Source: Victivallales bacterium
Lineage (GTDB): Bacteria; Verrucomicrobiota; Lentisphaeria; Oligosphaerales; Oligosphaeraceae
DNA length: 49,604 bases
Direction: 5' to 3'
Assembly: GCA_017417585.1 (NCBI GenBank)
Contig: JAFPYX010000031.1
Span: 1-49,604, forward strand
Shown here: in pieces, positions 42,718 to 49,604 of the stretch
Layout of the letters: each line of letters begins with the position of its first letter
How positions within the stretch are numbered: position 1 is the stretch's first letter
Position numbers and translations under genes: made by a program
Notes under the pieces: generated by a model
Told to the model about the DNA's origin: nothing
Databases searched by the model: none
The model's input: the letters and a program-made list of their open reading frames with translations, nothing else

Positions 42718-43929
42718 CTACGCCTTGGTGGCAAGGATTTCGTGAATCTTGCGTGCCAGGTCGGCCAGGCGATAGGGCTTGCGGAGGAAGCCCGCCGCCC
42801 CGGCGTCCATGACATCCTGGATTTCCTCCTGGGAAACATAGCCGCTGGAGGCCAGCACCTTCACCTGTGGGTCAAGCTCCTTTAGGATGAAAAAGGTCTC
42901 GCGGCCGCCCATGTTGGGCATGAGCATGTCCAGGATCACCAGGTCGATCATTCCGGGATTGGAACCGTAGATCTGGACCGCCTCCTTACCGTCACCGGCC
43001 AGGATGATTCGGTATCCAAGCTGTTGGAGCATGTCGGAAATGACATCCCAGATCATGTCCTCATCATCCACCAGCAGGATGGTCTTTGGCTCTGGTTCGT
43101 CGGCGACACTGTAATTGGCAAGTTCTTCGTCTTCGGTGGTATGTTCGGTCGCAAGGGGGAAATAGATGACCGCGCTTTGATTTGGCCATTTGTTGTCGTA
43201 GTAGAGCCGTGCGCCATTGTTCAGGATGGCCCCCAGCCATTTTGCGCAGACTAGCATCGGCAGCGAACCGGCCGAGGCGTCGGCAAGCAGCTCCCGGAAC
43301 GGATGGAGTTTGCGCAATTCAGGGATGGCAACCCCTTCCGGGAGGATGGAGATCACGCAGAATTCCGACTCCGAGTCCTTGGGGGCGGAAACGCTGTTCA
43401 AGCCGCCGGAATACTGCAGGATGCCCATCTCATTCCGATTCAACTTCACCTGCTGCAATATCACCTGCCAGTTCTTGCTTCGCAGTCCGGAGAGGTCGCT
43501 GAAACGCTCCAGCATGTCCAGGAGCGTCTCCTGCAATTCAAAGGTGTCGCATCGCACATAGAGCTCTGGGGTCAGGTTCTCCAGAACCCGTTGTTCGGGG
43601 GGAAGGGCCTTGCGGAAACGGTCAATCACGCCAGTGAGCAGCGTGGCAAGATTTACCCGCGGCCCCCCGCCGGCCGGGATGTTTTCCAGGACATTGTTGG
43701 TCAACCGCGCCATGCCGCGAAGTTCGTTCTGCTCTTGCAGCAAGTAAGTCGTGTCGCATCCCCGGGACTCCATCTCGTCCAGCAGCAGCTCTTCATAGCT
43801 GTCCACTTTGGTCAGGATGCTTTGGAGATTCTGGCACACGCCCAACAGCAACGCCCGGAACGCGTTGCATTCCAGCGTGGCATCGTCACGGCGTCGATCA
43901 TTCAGTTGTGCATCTTCAGGATTCGCCAT
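42718..43929 (-). CDS. degenerate histidine kinase-like protein with C-terminal receiver domain
   Basis: A 403-residue protein. The N-terminal half has a DHp/ATPase-like arrangement (FRALLLGVCQNLQSILT, LRGMARLTNNVLENI, then PPEQRVLENLTPELYVRCDTFELQETLLDML) but no phospho-accepting histidine, since the usual LAGIAHDFNNLL-type motif reads LLGVCQNLQSIL. The ATP-lid glycines are poorly kept. The C-terminal 120 residues are a receiver domain with the acidic pocket LLVDDEDM, the aspartate in VILDMLMPNMGG and the lysine in FLRKPY. It should act as a phospho-switch without DNA-binding output. Its partner kinase is not in the window. It lies between tsaD and azlC. Confidence 0.75.
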   Translation of the reverse strand: MANPEDAQLNDRRRDDATLECNAFRALLLGVCQNLQSILTKVDSYEELLLDEMESRGCDTTYLLQEQNELRGMARLTNNVLENIPAGGGPRVNLATLLTGVIDRFRKALPPEQRVLENLTPELYVRCDTFELQETLLDMLERFSDLSGLRSKNWQVILQQVKLNRNEMGILQYSGGLNSVSAPKDSESEFCVISILPEGVAIPELRKLHPFRELLADASAGSLPMLVCAKWLGAILNNGARLYYDNKWPNQSAVIYFPLATEHTTEDEELANYSVADEPEPKTILLVDDEDMIWDVISDMLQQLGYRIILAGDGKEAVQIYGSNPGMIDLVILDMLMPNMGGRETFFILKELDPQVKVLASSGYVSQEEIQDVMDAGAAGFLRKPYRLADLARKIHEILATKA

Positions 43930-43994
43930 GGTTGCTCCAAAAAGGGTTGGTGGTTGAAAAACGACAGGAAAGGAGAGCCGTCCGAAAAGGTGTT

Positions 43995-45071
43995 TTATTC
44001 TCGGAAGGCGTTCCGGGCAAAGGGGAAAACGCCGAGTGAGGCGGGGAGCCGTGCCCCGACCGGCATGTCCAGCCCGTCAGTGAGGCCATTTCTGATGTAG
44101 TGATAGCCGAGTCCGCCGATCATTGCCGCATTGTCTGTGCAGTATTTGGGCGGGGTGAGGATAAGCCGTCGGCCGGTTTCCTCACAAGCCTCCTGGAATT
44201 TTCGGCGCAGGTAGCTATTGCAGGCCACTCCCCCGCAAAGGCAGATGAGTCTTGCCCGAGTCTCCTGTGCGGCGGCCGTCGCCTTGGAAACCAGCACGCC
44301 CATGACGGCGGCCTGGTAGCTGGCGACGACATCCCGCAGCTCTTGTTCGGAAAGGGTACGCTCACGAACCTGGTAGAGCAGGGCGGTTTTGACGCCGGAG
44401 AAGCTGAAGTCGAATTTGTGTTCCGGAGGGACGGGCTTGCCGCCGCCTCCCACCAGCCCGCGCGGGAAGTCGTAGCGCTTTTCATCACCCTCGCGGGCCA
44501 GCCGGTCGATGATTGGGCCGCCGGGGTAGCCTAGATTCAAGATCTTGGCGGCTTTGTCAAGTGCCTCCCCCGCCGCGTCGTCCAGCGTAGTGCCGAGAAT
44601 TCTCGCTTTTCCGTCGATGGGGAGAAGTACCAATGCGGTATGGCCGCCAGAGACGACCACGCCCAGGATGGGGTAGTTCTCCGGGTTGTCCAGCAATTCC
44701 GGTTGTTCCAGGAAGGCACCGTAGAGATGGCCTTGAAAATGATTGATTCCGATGATGGGTTTCCCGCTGGCGGCGGCCAGCCCTTTGGCGTAGGCATTGC
44801 CGACCAGCAAGGCGGGAATCAGGCCCGGATGGCTGGTGATGGCCACGCCATCCAATGCCTTCATGTCAAAACCGCTTTCCCGAAGCGCGGTGGTGACGAC
44901 GGGCTGGATGTTCTTGAGATGCTCTCGTGCCGCCAGTTCCGGAATCACCCCGCCGTATGCGGAGTGGAGCTTGATTTGGCTGCTGATGACGCTGGAAAGC
45001 ACTTCGTGCCCATCCCGCACAACGGCGGCGGCGGTTTCATCGCAACTACTCTCAATCCCCAAGACTAACAT
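43995..45071 (-). CDS. tsaD: tRNA N6-adenosine threonylcarbamoyltransferase TsaD
   Basis: A 358-residue enzyme that transfers threonylcarbamoyl to A37 of tRNAs reading ANN codons, with TsaB, TsaE and TsaC elsewhere. The sequence begins LVLGIESSCDETAAAVV, has HSAYGGVIPELAAREH, and the metal-binding histidines H111 and H115 (NHFQGHLYGA). The ATG at 45071 is used; the frame is open further to a TTG at 45080, which would add three residues and break the family's numbering. The gene is universal and unlikely to be horizontally acquired. It begins 16 bp downstream of a small coiled-coil gene. Confidence 0.97.
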   Translation of the reverse strand: MLVLGIESSCDETAAAVVRDGHEVLSSVISSQIKLHSAYGGVIPELAAREHLKNIQPVVTTALRESGFDMKALDGVAITSHPGLIPALLVGNAYAKGLAAASGKPIIGINHFQGHLYGAFLEQPELLDNPENYPILGVVVSGGHTALVLLPIDGKARILGTTLDDAAGEALDKAAKILNLGYPGGPIIDRLAREGDEKRYDFPRGLVGGGGKPVPPEHKFDFSFSGVKTALLYQVRERTLSEQELRDVVASYQAAVMGVLVSKATAAAQETRARLICLCGGVACNSYLRRKFQEACEETGRRLILTPPKYCTDNAAMIGGLGYHYIRNGLTDGLDMPVGARLPASLGVFPFARNAFRE

Positions 45072-45087
45072 AATGCACAAACGGCGA

Positions 45088-45597
45088 TTAGCCGGCCGGA
45101 TCTACCCAAATGGTGCGAAGGATCTGGTAATCCTCCAGGGTTTGAAAATGAACGGCATCGATCTTGACCACGCGGAAGGATTCACAAGCCAGTTCCAGGA
45201 GTGACTGGACTTGCGATGGATCCGTGAGGAAGCTCGTGTCTTCCTTGCCTTTTTCCAGATAATGGACCAGGTAGGCGTTTTCACCTGGCGCCTGAAGCGG
45301 TGGAAGGAGATCGTGGCTGGCCGGCATGCATGCAGGGGAAGACTCAGGCTGCTCCCCGTTGGCGCGTCGGCTGTTCTTCTTGGCGACGGGCGCAGGCACA
45401 GCAATCCCCAGCGGACGCCACGCCTTTTTGGCGTTCGTCCGGTTGTGCGACGGCAGCACGACTGGTGGAGGCGGGAACGGATACTCATTCCCTTCAAGAA
45501 GGGCGCGGATTTGATCCTCGCATTCCTTGACCCGCAGAAATTCCGCTTCGCGGCGTGCTAGCAAGTCGATAATTCGGATTTCATCGGAAATCCGCAT
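45088..45597 (-). CDS. small coiled-coil FPPPP protein (larger member)
   Basis: A 169-residue protein of unknown family. Residues 1-35 form a helical or coiled-coil segment (IIDLLARREAEFLRVKECEDQIRALLEGN), directly followed by YPFPPPPVVLP. A basic/Pro linker (about 45-100) leads to a C-terminal 60-residue domain (YLVHYLEKGKEDTSFLTD, VVKIDAVHFQTLEDYQIL). It resembles its upstream neighbour in the helix-then-FPPPP layout. Only 6 bp separate the two. No signal peptide or membrane segment. Start at 45597 (ATG). Likely cotranscribed toward tsaD. Confidence 0.6.
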   Translation of the reverse strand: MRISDEIRIIDLLARREAEFLRVKECEDQIRALLEGNEYPFPPPPVVLPSHNRTNAKKAWRPLGIAVPAPVAKKNSRRANGEQPESSPACMPASHDLLPPLQAPGENAYLVHYLEKGKEDTSFLTDPSQVQSLLELACESFRVVKIDAVHFQTLEDYQILRTIWVDPAG

Positions 45598-45603
45598 CGC
45601 GAA

Positions 45604-45999
45604 TCAATTCTTGGCTCCTTTACGGGAGGGGATCTCGGCGGCGTGGGAGGGTTTCGGCGCTTGCTCGGAGATGGCAGAGTTCTCTTCGGCCGGAGTGCTG
45701 GCGGTGGCGGGTTTTACGGCTGCCGGGGAGGCCGGCGCCGTGACTGTTGACGGGAAGGAGAACTGTGCGACCGATTTGGGCGGCGGCGGGAAGACGAAGA
45801 CGCCGGGTTCTCCAACGACATTGTCAATCTGCTGCTCCAGAGCGGCAATGCGCTCATAGGCGGCGGCGCGTTCGGCCAGCAGCGCATCGACCTTTTGGCG
45901 TGCCTCTAGGGCCGCCTGGATAGTCGCCGCATCTGCTCGCATGACGATCTCCACCATGCTCAATGGTGGCTTGGGCAGAGGTTTTTTGTTCACAGCCAT
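45604..45999 (-). CDS. small coiled-coil FPPPP protein (smaller member)
   Basis: A 131-residue protein of unknown family. Residues 14-55 form a strong helix/coiled coil (MVEIVMRADAATIQAALEARQ, AYERIAALEQQIDNVVG), followed by FVFPPPPKSVAQF and an Ala/Pro/Glu/Ser tail ending in basic residues (PSRKGAKN). The ATG at 45999 has AGGAGAC upstream; the extended frame from 46032 starts with TTG inside a hairpin and is rejected. It is clearly related in layout to the 45088-45597 gene. No membrane or catalytic motif seen. Confidence 0.6.
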   Translation of the reverse strand: MAVNKKPLPKPPLSMVEIVMRADAATIQAALEARQKVDALLAERAAAYERIAALEQQIDNVVGEPGVFVFPPPPKSVAQFSFPSTVTAPASPAAVKPATASTPAEENSAISEQAPKPSHAAEIPSRKGAKN

Positions 46000-46021
46000 A
46001 GTTGTCTCCTGGAATGGTTGA

Positions 46022-46052
46022 GACGAATTCAAAGCTAGACCTTGAATTCGTC
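46022..46052 (-). promoter_or_regulatory. leader hairpin upstream of the FPPPP gene
   Basis: GACGAATTCAA (46022-46032) and TTGAATTCGTC (46042-46052) form a perfect 11-bp stem with a 9-base loop, 23 bp ahead of the ATG at 45999. On the minus strand no U-tract follows, so it may be an mRNA-stability or regulatory hairpin, or an operator. An alternative TTG start falls inside it. Confidence 0.5.
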
Positions 46053-46110
46053 CCGATGTTGGTTAGTTAAGACAGAAATTAAATTGCCAGGGCCGGATGC
46101 GGGGCAGGGG

Positions 46111-47289
46111 TTAAACTGCCGCCAGTTCCCGGACGCTGGGAAGGATGCTGTTGCGCAGCCGCTCCTGCGCTTCTGGAAGCAGCGACTCGCAGGAAATGGA
46201 ACGATATGCCAGATGGCTCAGGACGTCTTCCGTGGCATGGAGAACCAGCGAGGAAAGCACCTCCGGGGTATGCGCCAGGGGATTTGCCAGCAGCAATTTG
46301 AGGACAAATGGAAAACCGCATTGCGTGAGGCGCATTCGCGTGGCGGAGAGCTGGGGGGCGAGATTCACCGCCAAGTCACGCAAAAGCTCCGAGTCGCCGG
46401 TGTCGCAAAGGTTCGAGCCGACCTCATCAGCAAGGTCGGCACGCTGTGCCATCGTACGCTTGAGCTCCAGCGGGAATGCGGGATTGGCTATGAGGGCACG
46501 CTGGAGTTCGGCAGACAAATTCCTGCGGTTGGCGATGATGCGCAGAACAGAAGGATCCTCCGAAGCCACATGGGCGGCCAGGAATTCCTCCGGCAGGGAG
46601 GGCTGGCGGAGCAAAGCCAATTGGACACTGGGGTATTTGCTTTGGGACAGCAGATTGACGATGGCTGGCGGAAGGTCGTCGCGATGCGCCAACGCAAGTT
46701 GTCCAAGTTCTTCGTCATATTCCGCCCAGGATTTCATGAAGACTGGCGAGAGTTTCGGGGCGAGAAGGGTACAGGCATGGACTGTAGGGTTCAAGTCGTC
46801 GCTCAAGCCATCCATGAATTCCGGCTCCAGCCGACGGTTGTCAAGTAGTGCCAGCCGGACGAAGGGGACGGGGTCCGCCAGCAAGACACGCTGCACATTG
46901 GCGAGGATGGTTGGATTTTTGGCGAGTGCGACTCGCACGCCGACCGCCTCGTCACGCGCCAGTTGCTGTGCGATTGCGGGTGCGATCCGGCGGTTCTCCG
47001 CGACCTGCTGGCGGACTGCGGGATCCGGATGTTCCGACAACTTGGGATGCAGGGCGGGATTTTGGCTTAGAAGTCGCGTGACTTCGTGGTTCCCACGCTG
47101 AATCAGTTGGTCCAGAACGCGGGTTGGAGTCGTCGGCATGGAGGCAAGGAAAATCTCCACGCCGGGCGTGTCCAGGTCGTTGGTGCCAAGCTCGCGCAAA
47201 ACGCCCATTCCCACTTCGTGATGCTGGCAATACTGTATCGCATCAGCGAGGTTGACGGAAATCTGCTCTAATATCTCTTCTCTGGTCAC
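46111..47289 (-). CDS. LRV/HEAT-like repeat protein
   Basis: A protein of up to 425 residues (longer frame to 47388) or 392 from GTG 47289, built from tandem helical repeats of about 24 residues. Examples are DPSVLRIIANRRNLSAELQR, NPAFPLELKRTMAQRA and DPVPFVRLALLDNRRLEPEF. The pattern (N..LP.EL...L..D....VR..LA) resembles leucine-rich-repeat-variant and HEAT solenoids, which usually bind proteins. No signal peptide or enzyme motif is evident. The GTG start is preferred since a terminator of the next gene lies at 47372-47407 and the longer frame runs through it; the true start remains uncertain. A TATAGTA lies at about 47328 on the minus strand as a candidate -10. Confidence 0.6.
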   Translation of the reverse strand: MTREEILEQISVNLADAIQYCQHHEVGMGVLRELGTNDLDTPGVEIFLASMPTTPTRVLDQLIQRGNHEVTRLLSQNPALHPKLSEHPDPAVRQQVAENRRIAPAIAQQLARDEAVGVRVALAKNPTILANVQRVLLADPVPFVRLALLDNRRLEPEFMDGLSDDLNPTVHACTLLAPKLSPVFMKSWAEYDEELGQLALAHRDDLPPAIVNLLSQSKYPSVQLALLRQPSLPEEFLAAHVASEDPSVLRIIANRRNLSAELQRALIANPAFPLELKRTMAQRADLADEVGSNLCDTGDSELLRDLAVNLAPQLSATRMRLTQCGFPFVLKLLLANPLAHTPEVLSSLVLHATEDVLSHLAYRSISCESLLPEAQERLRNSILPSVRELAAV

Positions 47290-47359
47290 GAATGGAACGG
47301 CGGGATTAGGGTGAAACAAACATCCAGTACTATAGTTTCCTGCAGAAATCCTGCCGGAC

Positions 47360-47407
47360 AATAAAACGAAAATTTCCAGGCATCCCAAAGTCGGAATGCC
47401 TGGAAAT
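47360..47407 (-). terminator. rho-independent terminator of the sialate O-acetylesterase gene
   Basis: ATTTCCAGGCAT (47372-47383) and ATGCCTGGAAAT (47396-47407) form a perfect 12-bp stem. On the minus strand the stem is followed by TTTTCGTTTTAT, a good U-tract, 39 bp past the stop codon of the esterase. Confidence 0.85.
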
Positions 47408-47445
47408 GACCAAGTTTCTTGAAAGTCTGCTGACGCTTCCGAGTT

Positions 47446-49557
47446 TTATTTCATCCAATCGGGCTTGGCGGTATAGAAGGGACTGGCGGGGAAGCCGTTG
47501 GCGTTCCCGAAATTCAGACGCTCATCATAAGTCACTGCGCCGTAGGAAGCCTTGACAGGTTCGGGAACCTCCGGCGCGGTGAGCACCACTGTGTCGCCGA
47601 CAATCTTGGCGTCTGCCCAGAAGTATTTCCCGTCTGCGCCGGCAATGGCGAAGCATCCCAGCGGCTTGCCGTCAAGTGAGGCAAGTCCGGCCCCGACATT
47701 GTCGAAGTGCAGCACCATCTGGTTTCCAACGACTTCATGGGAGCGGTAATACGGTCCGGCTGTAATTCCTTGGTAGCCATAACAGAGACGCTCTGCCTCC
47801 TTGGCGAGCCGGAAGCCGACCTCTTCCTTGCGGTGCGGGTGGATGTCGTAGGCATCACCGTGGTCGAAGGTGACTGCCATTCCGGAGTTGGGAATCACCT
47901 TCAGCAATGCGAACTGCATATTGCGGAAACGGAGCCAAGGATGGTCGCGGTTCGGGTCGTTGTCCCGCCAGAAATCCTCTGGGCCGCGGTCATTCGGGCA
48001 ATGGCGTTCGAAGCCGGAGAGCTGGCACCATAGGAACGCATAGTCGTCATTTCTCCATTGTTCACGGCGGTCGGCGACCATCTCCTGCTGGAAGACGTAG
48101 TATTCCGGTTCACGCCCACAGTCCGACTCGCCCTGGTACCAGATTTCTCCGCGGACGCCGTAGCGCCGCCAGGGAGCCACCATCGAGTTGAAGAGCGTGG
48201 TCGCCAGGCTGGGCTGCTCGATCGGGGTGTTTGCGGCGCCGGAGGCCGGGCGGGCCAGGCCGATGGTCTTGCTCAACTTTCCCTCCAGACGGTGCAACCA
48301 GCCGTTGGTCAGCGGGATGCGCACCTCCGGCGATGATGTTCGGGCGACATACCAGTCGTCCAGCGGTCCGAAGAGCCCGCTGGCGCCGGCGGAATTCACC
48401 TCGCGGATGGCAACGACTGCGCGGCCGGCCTTCACCAGTCCGGCGGGGATGGTGTATTTTCGCGGGATTTCCCAGAAGTTCGGGACCTCGAAGCCAAGCG
48501 AGCCGACCTTGACGCCGTTGAAGTAGGTCGTGTCCACCTCGTCGATGGCCCCCAAAGAGAGCAGCAATTCCTCTCCGGCCCAATCGTCGGGGATTTCTAC
48601 CGTGGTGCGGAACCACTCCACGCCGATTGGCGCTTTGTCGCCCAGAAAGGCGGTCGACTCGACAGCTGGTGCGAGGATTTCCCATCCGGAGTCGTCTAGT
48701 TCCGGCTTCATCCAGTCGGCGGCGGCAAGGCGGTCCTCCTCGGACTCGGAGGCCATCAGCTTCTGCTCCCACGCCTTGGTCAGCGCTGCCTGGCGCTCCT
48801 GGGCGTCTTTGGGCAGATTGTCATAGTCGGTTCCCTTCGCATCGGCGATGATCGCGTCAATTTGGATGAGGACATCCTCACGGCCGAGCTTGGCGAATGA
48901 CTGTCGTGACATGAAGGAGCGGATGGGCATGCCGCCCCAGTTGGCCTCGATGATGCCGATAGGCACCTGGAGGTCGCGGTAGAGCTGACGCGCGAAGAAG
49001 TATCCGATGGCGCTGGTGTGCAACGCGCTTTCCGGCATGAGAACCTCCCATTCGCCATTCGGCTCGGATTGCTCGACATCCAGAGATGTGATCAGATTGG
49101 TGCGGAAGTGACGAATATGCGGAAATGCGGGCATCTGGCTGGCCACGTAGTCGCCATCAATGACCCGCCAGACCGGACTCGTCCCCCAGACGGGCTGCTG
49201 CATGTTGGACTGTCCGGAACAGAGCCAAACCTCGCCGACCAGCACGTCCGTCAAGGAAACCACTTCGTCACCACTTTTGGCGGTGATGGTCAAGGGACCA
49301 CCCGCCGGAAGCTCGGCCTTCACTTCCCATTCGCCAGCTTCATCCGCCTCACAGGACAGGTCGTATTTGACGGGATAGTCCGGGCGATCTGACTCAATGA
49401 CCAACTGTACTTCTGCGCCCGGCGTGGCCAAACCGCCGATGCCAATTAGCTGGTCGCGTTGCAATACGGCATGGTCCATATAGTTACGATGGAACGAGAG
49501 CGAGCCGGCTGACAGCACCATTGGCAAAGCGACGAGGGTGAAAAGAATTCTTTTCAT
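47446..49557 (-). CDS. sialate O-acetylesterase-type secreted esterase
   Basis: A 703-residue exported SGNH-type esterase, signal peptide about 1-18 (MKRILFTLVALPMVLSAG). The catalytic serine block is VWLCSGQSNMQQPVWG, and the late Asp/His pair is in DIHPHRKEEVGFRLA. A jelly-roll segment (about 265-410) splits the esterase domain. It would remove O-acetyl groups from sialic acids (or other acetylated sugars) so that neuraminidases can act. Length (about 500-700) fits bacterial enzymes of this type. AAGGAA precedes the ATG at 49557. A terminator follows, so it is a single-gene unit within the window. Confidence 0.9.
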   Translation of the reverse strand: MKRILFTLVALPMVLSAGSLSFHRNYMDHAVLQRDQLIGIGGLATPGAEVQLVIESDRPDYPVKYDLSCEADEAGEWEVKAELPAGGPLTITAKSGDEVVSLTDVLVGEVWLCSGQSNMQQPVWGTSPVWRVIDGDYVASQMPAFPHIRHFRTNLITSLDVEQSEPNGEWEVLMPESALHTSAIGYFFARQLYRDLQVPIGIIEANWGGMPIRSFMSRQSFAKLGREDVLIQIDAIIADAKGTDYDNLPKDAQERQAALTKAWEQKLMASESEEDRLAAADWMKPELDDSGWEILAPAVESTAFLGDKAPIGVEWFRTTVEIPDDWAGEELLLSLGAIDEVDTTYFNGVKVGSLGFEVPNFWEIPRKYTIPAGLVKAGRAVVAIREVNSAGASGLFGPLDDWYVARTSSPEVRIPLTNGWLHRLEGKLSKTIGLARPASGAANTPIEQPSLATTLFNSMVAPWRRYGVRGEIWYQGESDCGREPEYYVFQQEMVADRREQWRNDDYAFLWCQLSGFERHCPNDRGPEDFWRDNDPNRDHPWLRFRNMQFALLKVIPNSGMAVTFDHGDAYDIHPHRKEEVGFRLAKEAERLCYGYQGITAGPYYRSHEVVGNQMVLHFDNVGAGLASLDGKPLGCFAIAGADGKYFWADAKIVGDTVVLTAPEVPEPVKASYGAVTYDERLNFGNANGFPASPFYTAKPDWMK

Positions 49558-49604
49558 AAATATTCCTTGTTGTGTTTAAGAATGGCTAACAACATAAAAT
49601 TAAT

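Overview
The window looks like a chromosomal segment of a GC-rich, Gram-negative, fermentative member of the PVC superphylum, most likely Lentisphaerota (Victivallis/Oligosphaera-like). This is inferred from gene content: large secreted glycan-active proteins with DUF4091, DUF4838, GHL10 and SGNH (sialate O-acetylesterase) domains, a DUF4380 protein, a transmembrane Ser/Thr kinase fused to FGE-like and C-type-lectin-like domains next to an ECF sigma factor, short zinc-ribbon membrane proteins, Na+-coupled transporters, and outer-membrane (DUF481) and lipid A (LpxH-like) proteins. No 16S rRNA or other decisive taxonomic marker is present.

Layout. 1-3.1 kb: an ABC-2-type membrane protein convergent with an SLC6/NSS transporter. 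3.2-9.5 kb (minus strand): a U32-family protein, a DUF481 outer-membrane protein with a clear terminator, and a secreted DUF4091/GH123-like protein. 9.6-13.0 kb (minus): kinase-FGE-CTLD receptor and ECF sigma factor, overlapping by 7 bp. 13.0-15.8 kb: a lower-GC island with two paralogous zinc-ribbon membrane proteins, a good sigma70-type promoter, and inverted repeats ending in two abutting MITE-like elements with CTAG flanks. 15.8-20.1 kb (plus): butyrate kinase, phosphate acetyltransferase and a fused double-ATPase of a peptide ABC transporter. 20.1-28.0 kb (plus): DUF4380 protein, LpxH-like phosphoesterase, L-fucose isomerase, a GH42-like glycosidase and a GT4 glycosyltransferase. 28.0-33.1 kb (plus): an HtrA protease translationally coupled to a catalytically dead, double-protease-like PDZ protein, then a GHL10 glycosidase interrupted by an in-frame TAG. 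33.2 kb: tRNA-Leu(CAA), minus. 33.5-35.8 kb (plus): O-acetylhomoserine sulfhydrylase-type enzyme and a secreted metallophosphoesterase. 35.9-49.6 kb (minus): DUF4838 protein, an SSF symporter with a very large loop, AzlCD, a degenerate histidine kinase with receiver domain, TsaD, two small coiled-coil/FPPPP proteins, an LRV/HEAT-like repeat protein and a sialate O-acetylesterase.

How it fits together. Many products are exported glycan-active proteins (DUF4091, GH42-like, GHL10, DUF4838, sialate O-acetylesterase). FucI and the Na+-coupled transporters suggest growth on fucose- and sialate-bearing host or algal glycans, and Pta/Buk provide acyl-phosphate ATP formation at the end of fermentation. 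A second theme is the cell surface: the kinase receptor, the protease/pseudoprotease pair and the zinc-ribbon membrane proteins. Several intergenic regions carry unusual 7- and 9-bp tandem repeats that recur in related form across the window. The least-described elements are the HtrA/pseudo-HtrA pair, the sigma/kinase-FGE-CTLD unit facing zinc-ribbon proteins, the FPPPP pair with the LRV protein, and the heptameric repeats. All functional assignments are from reading the sequence; no database search was run.
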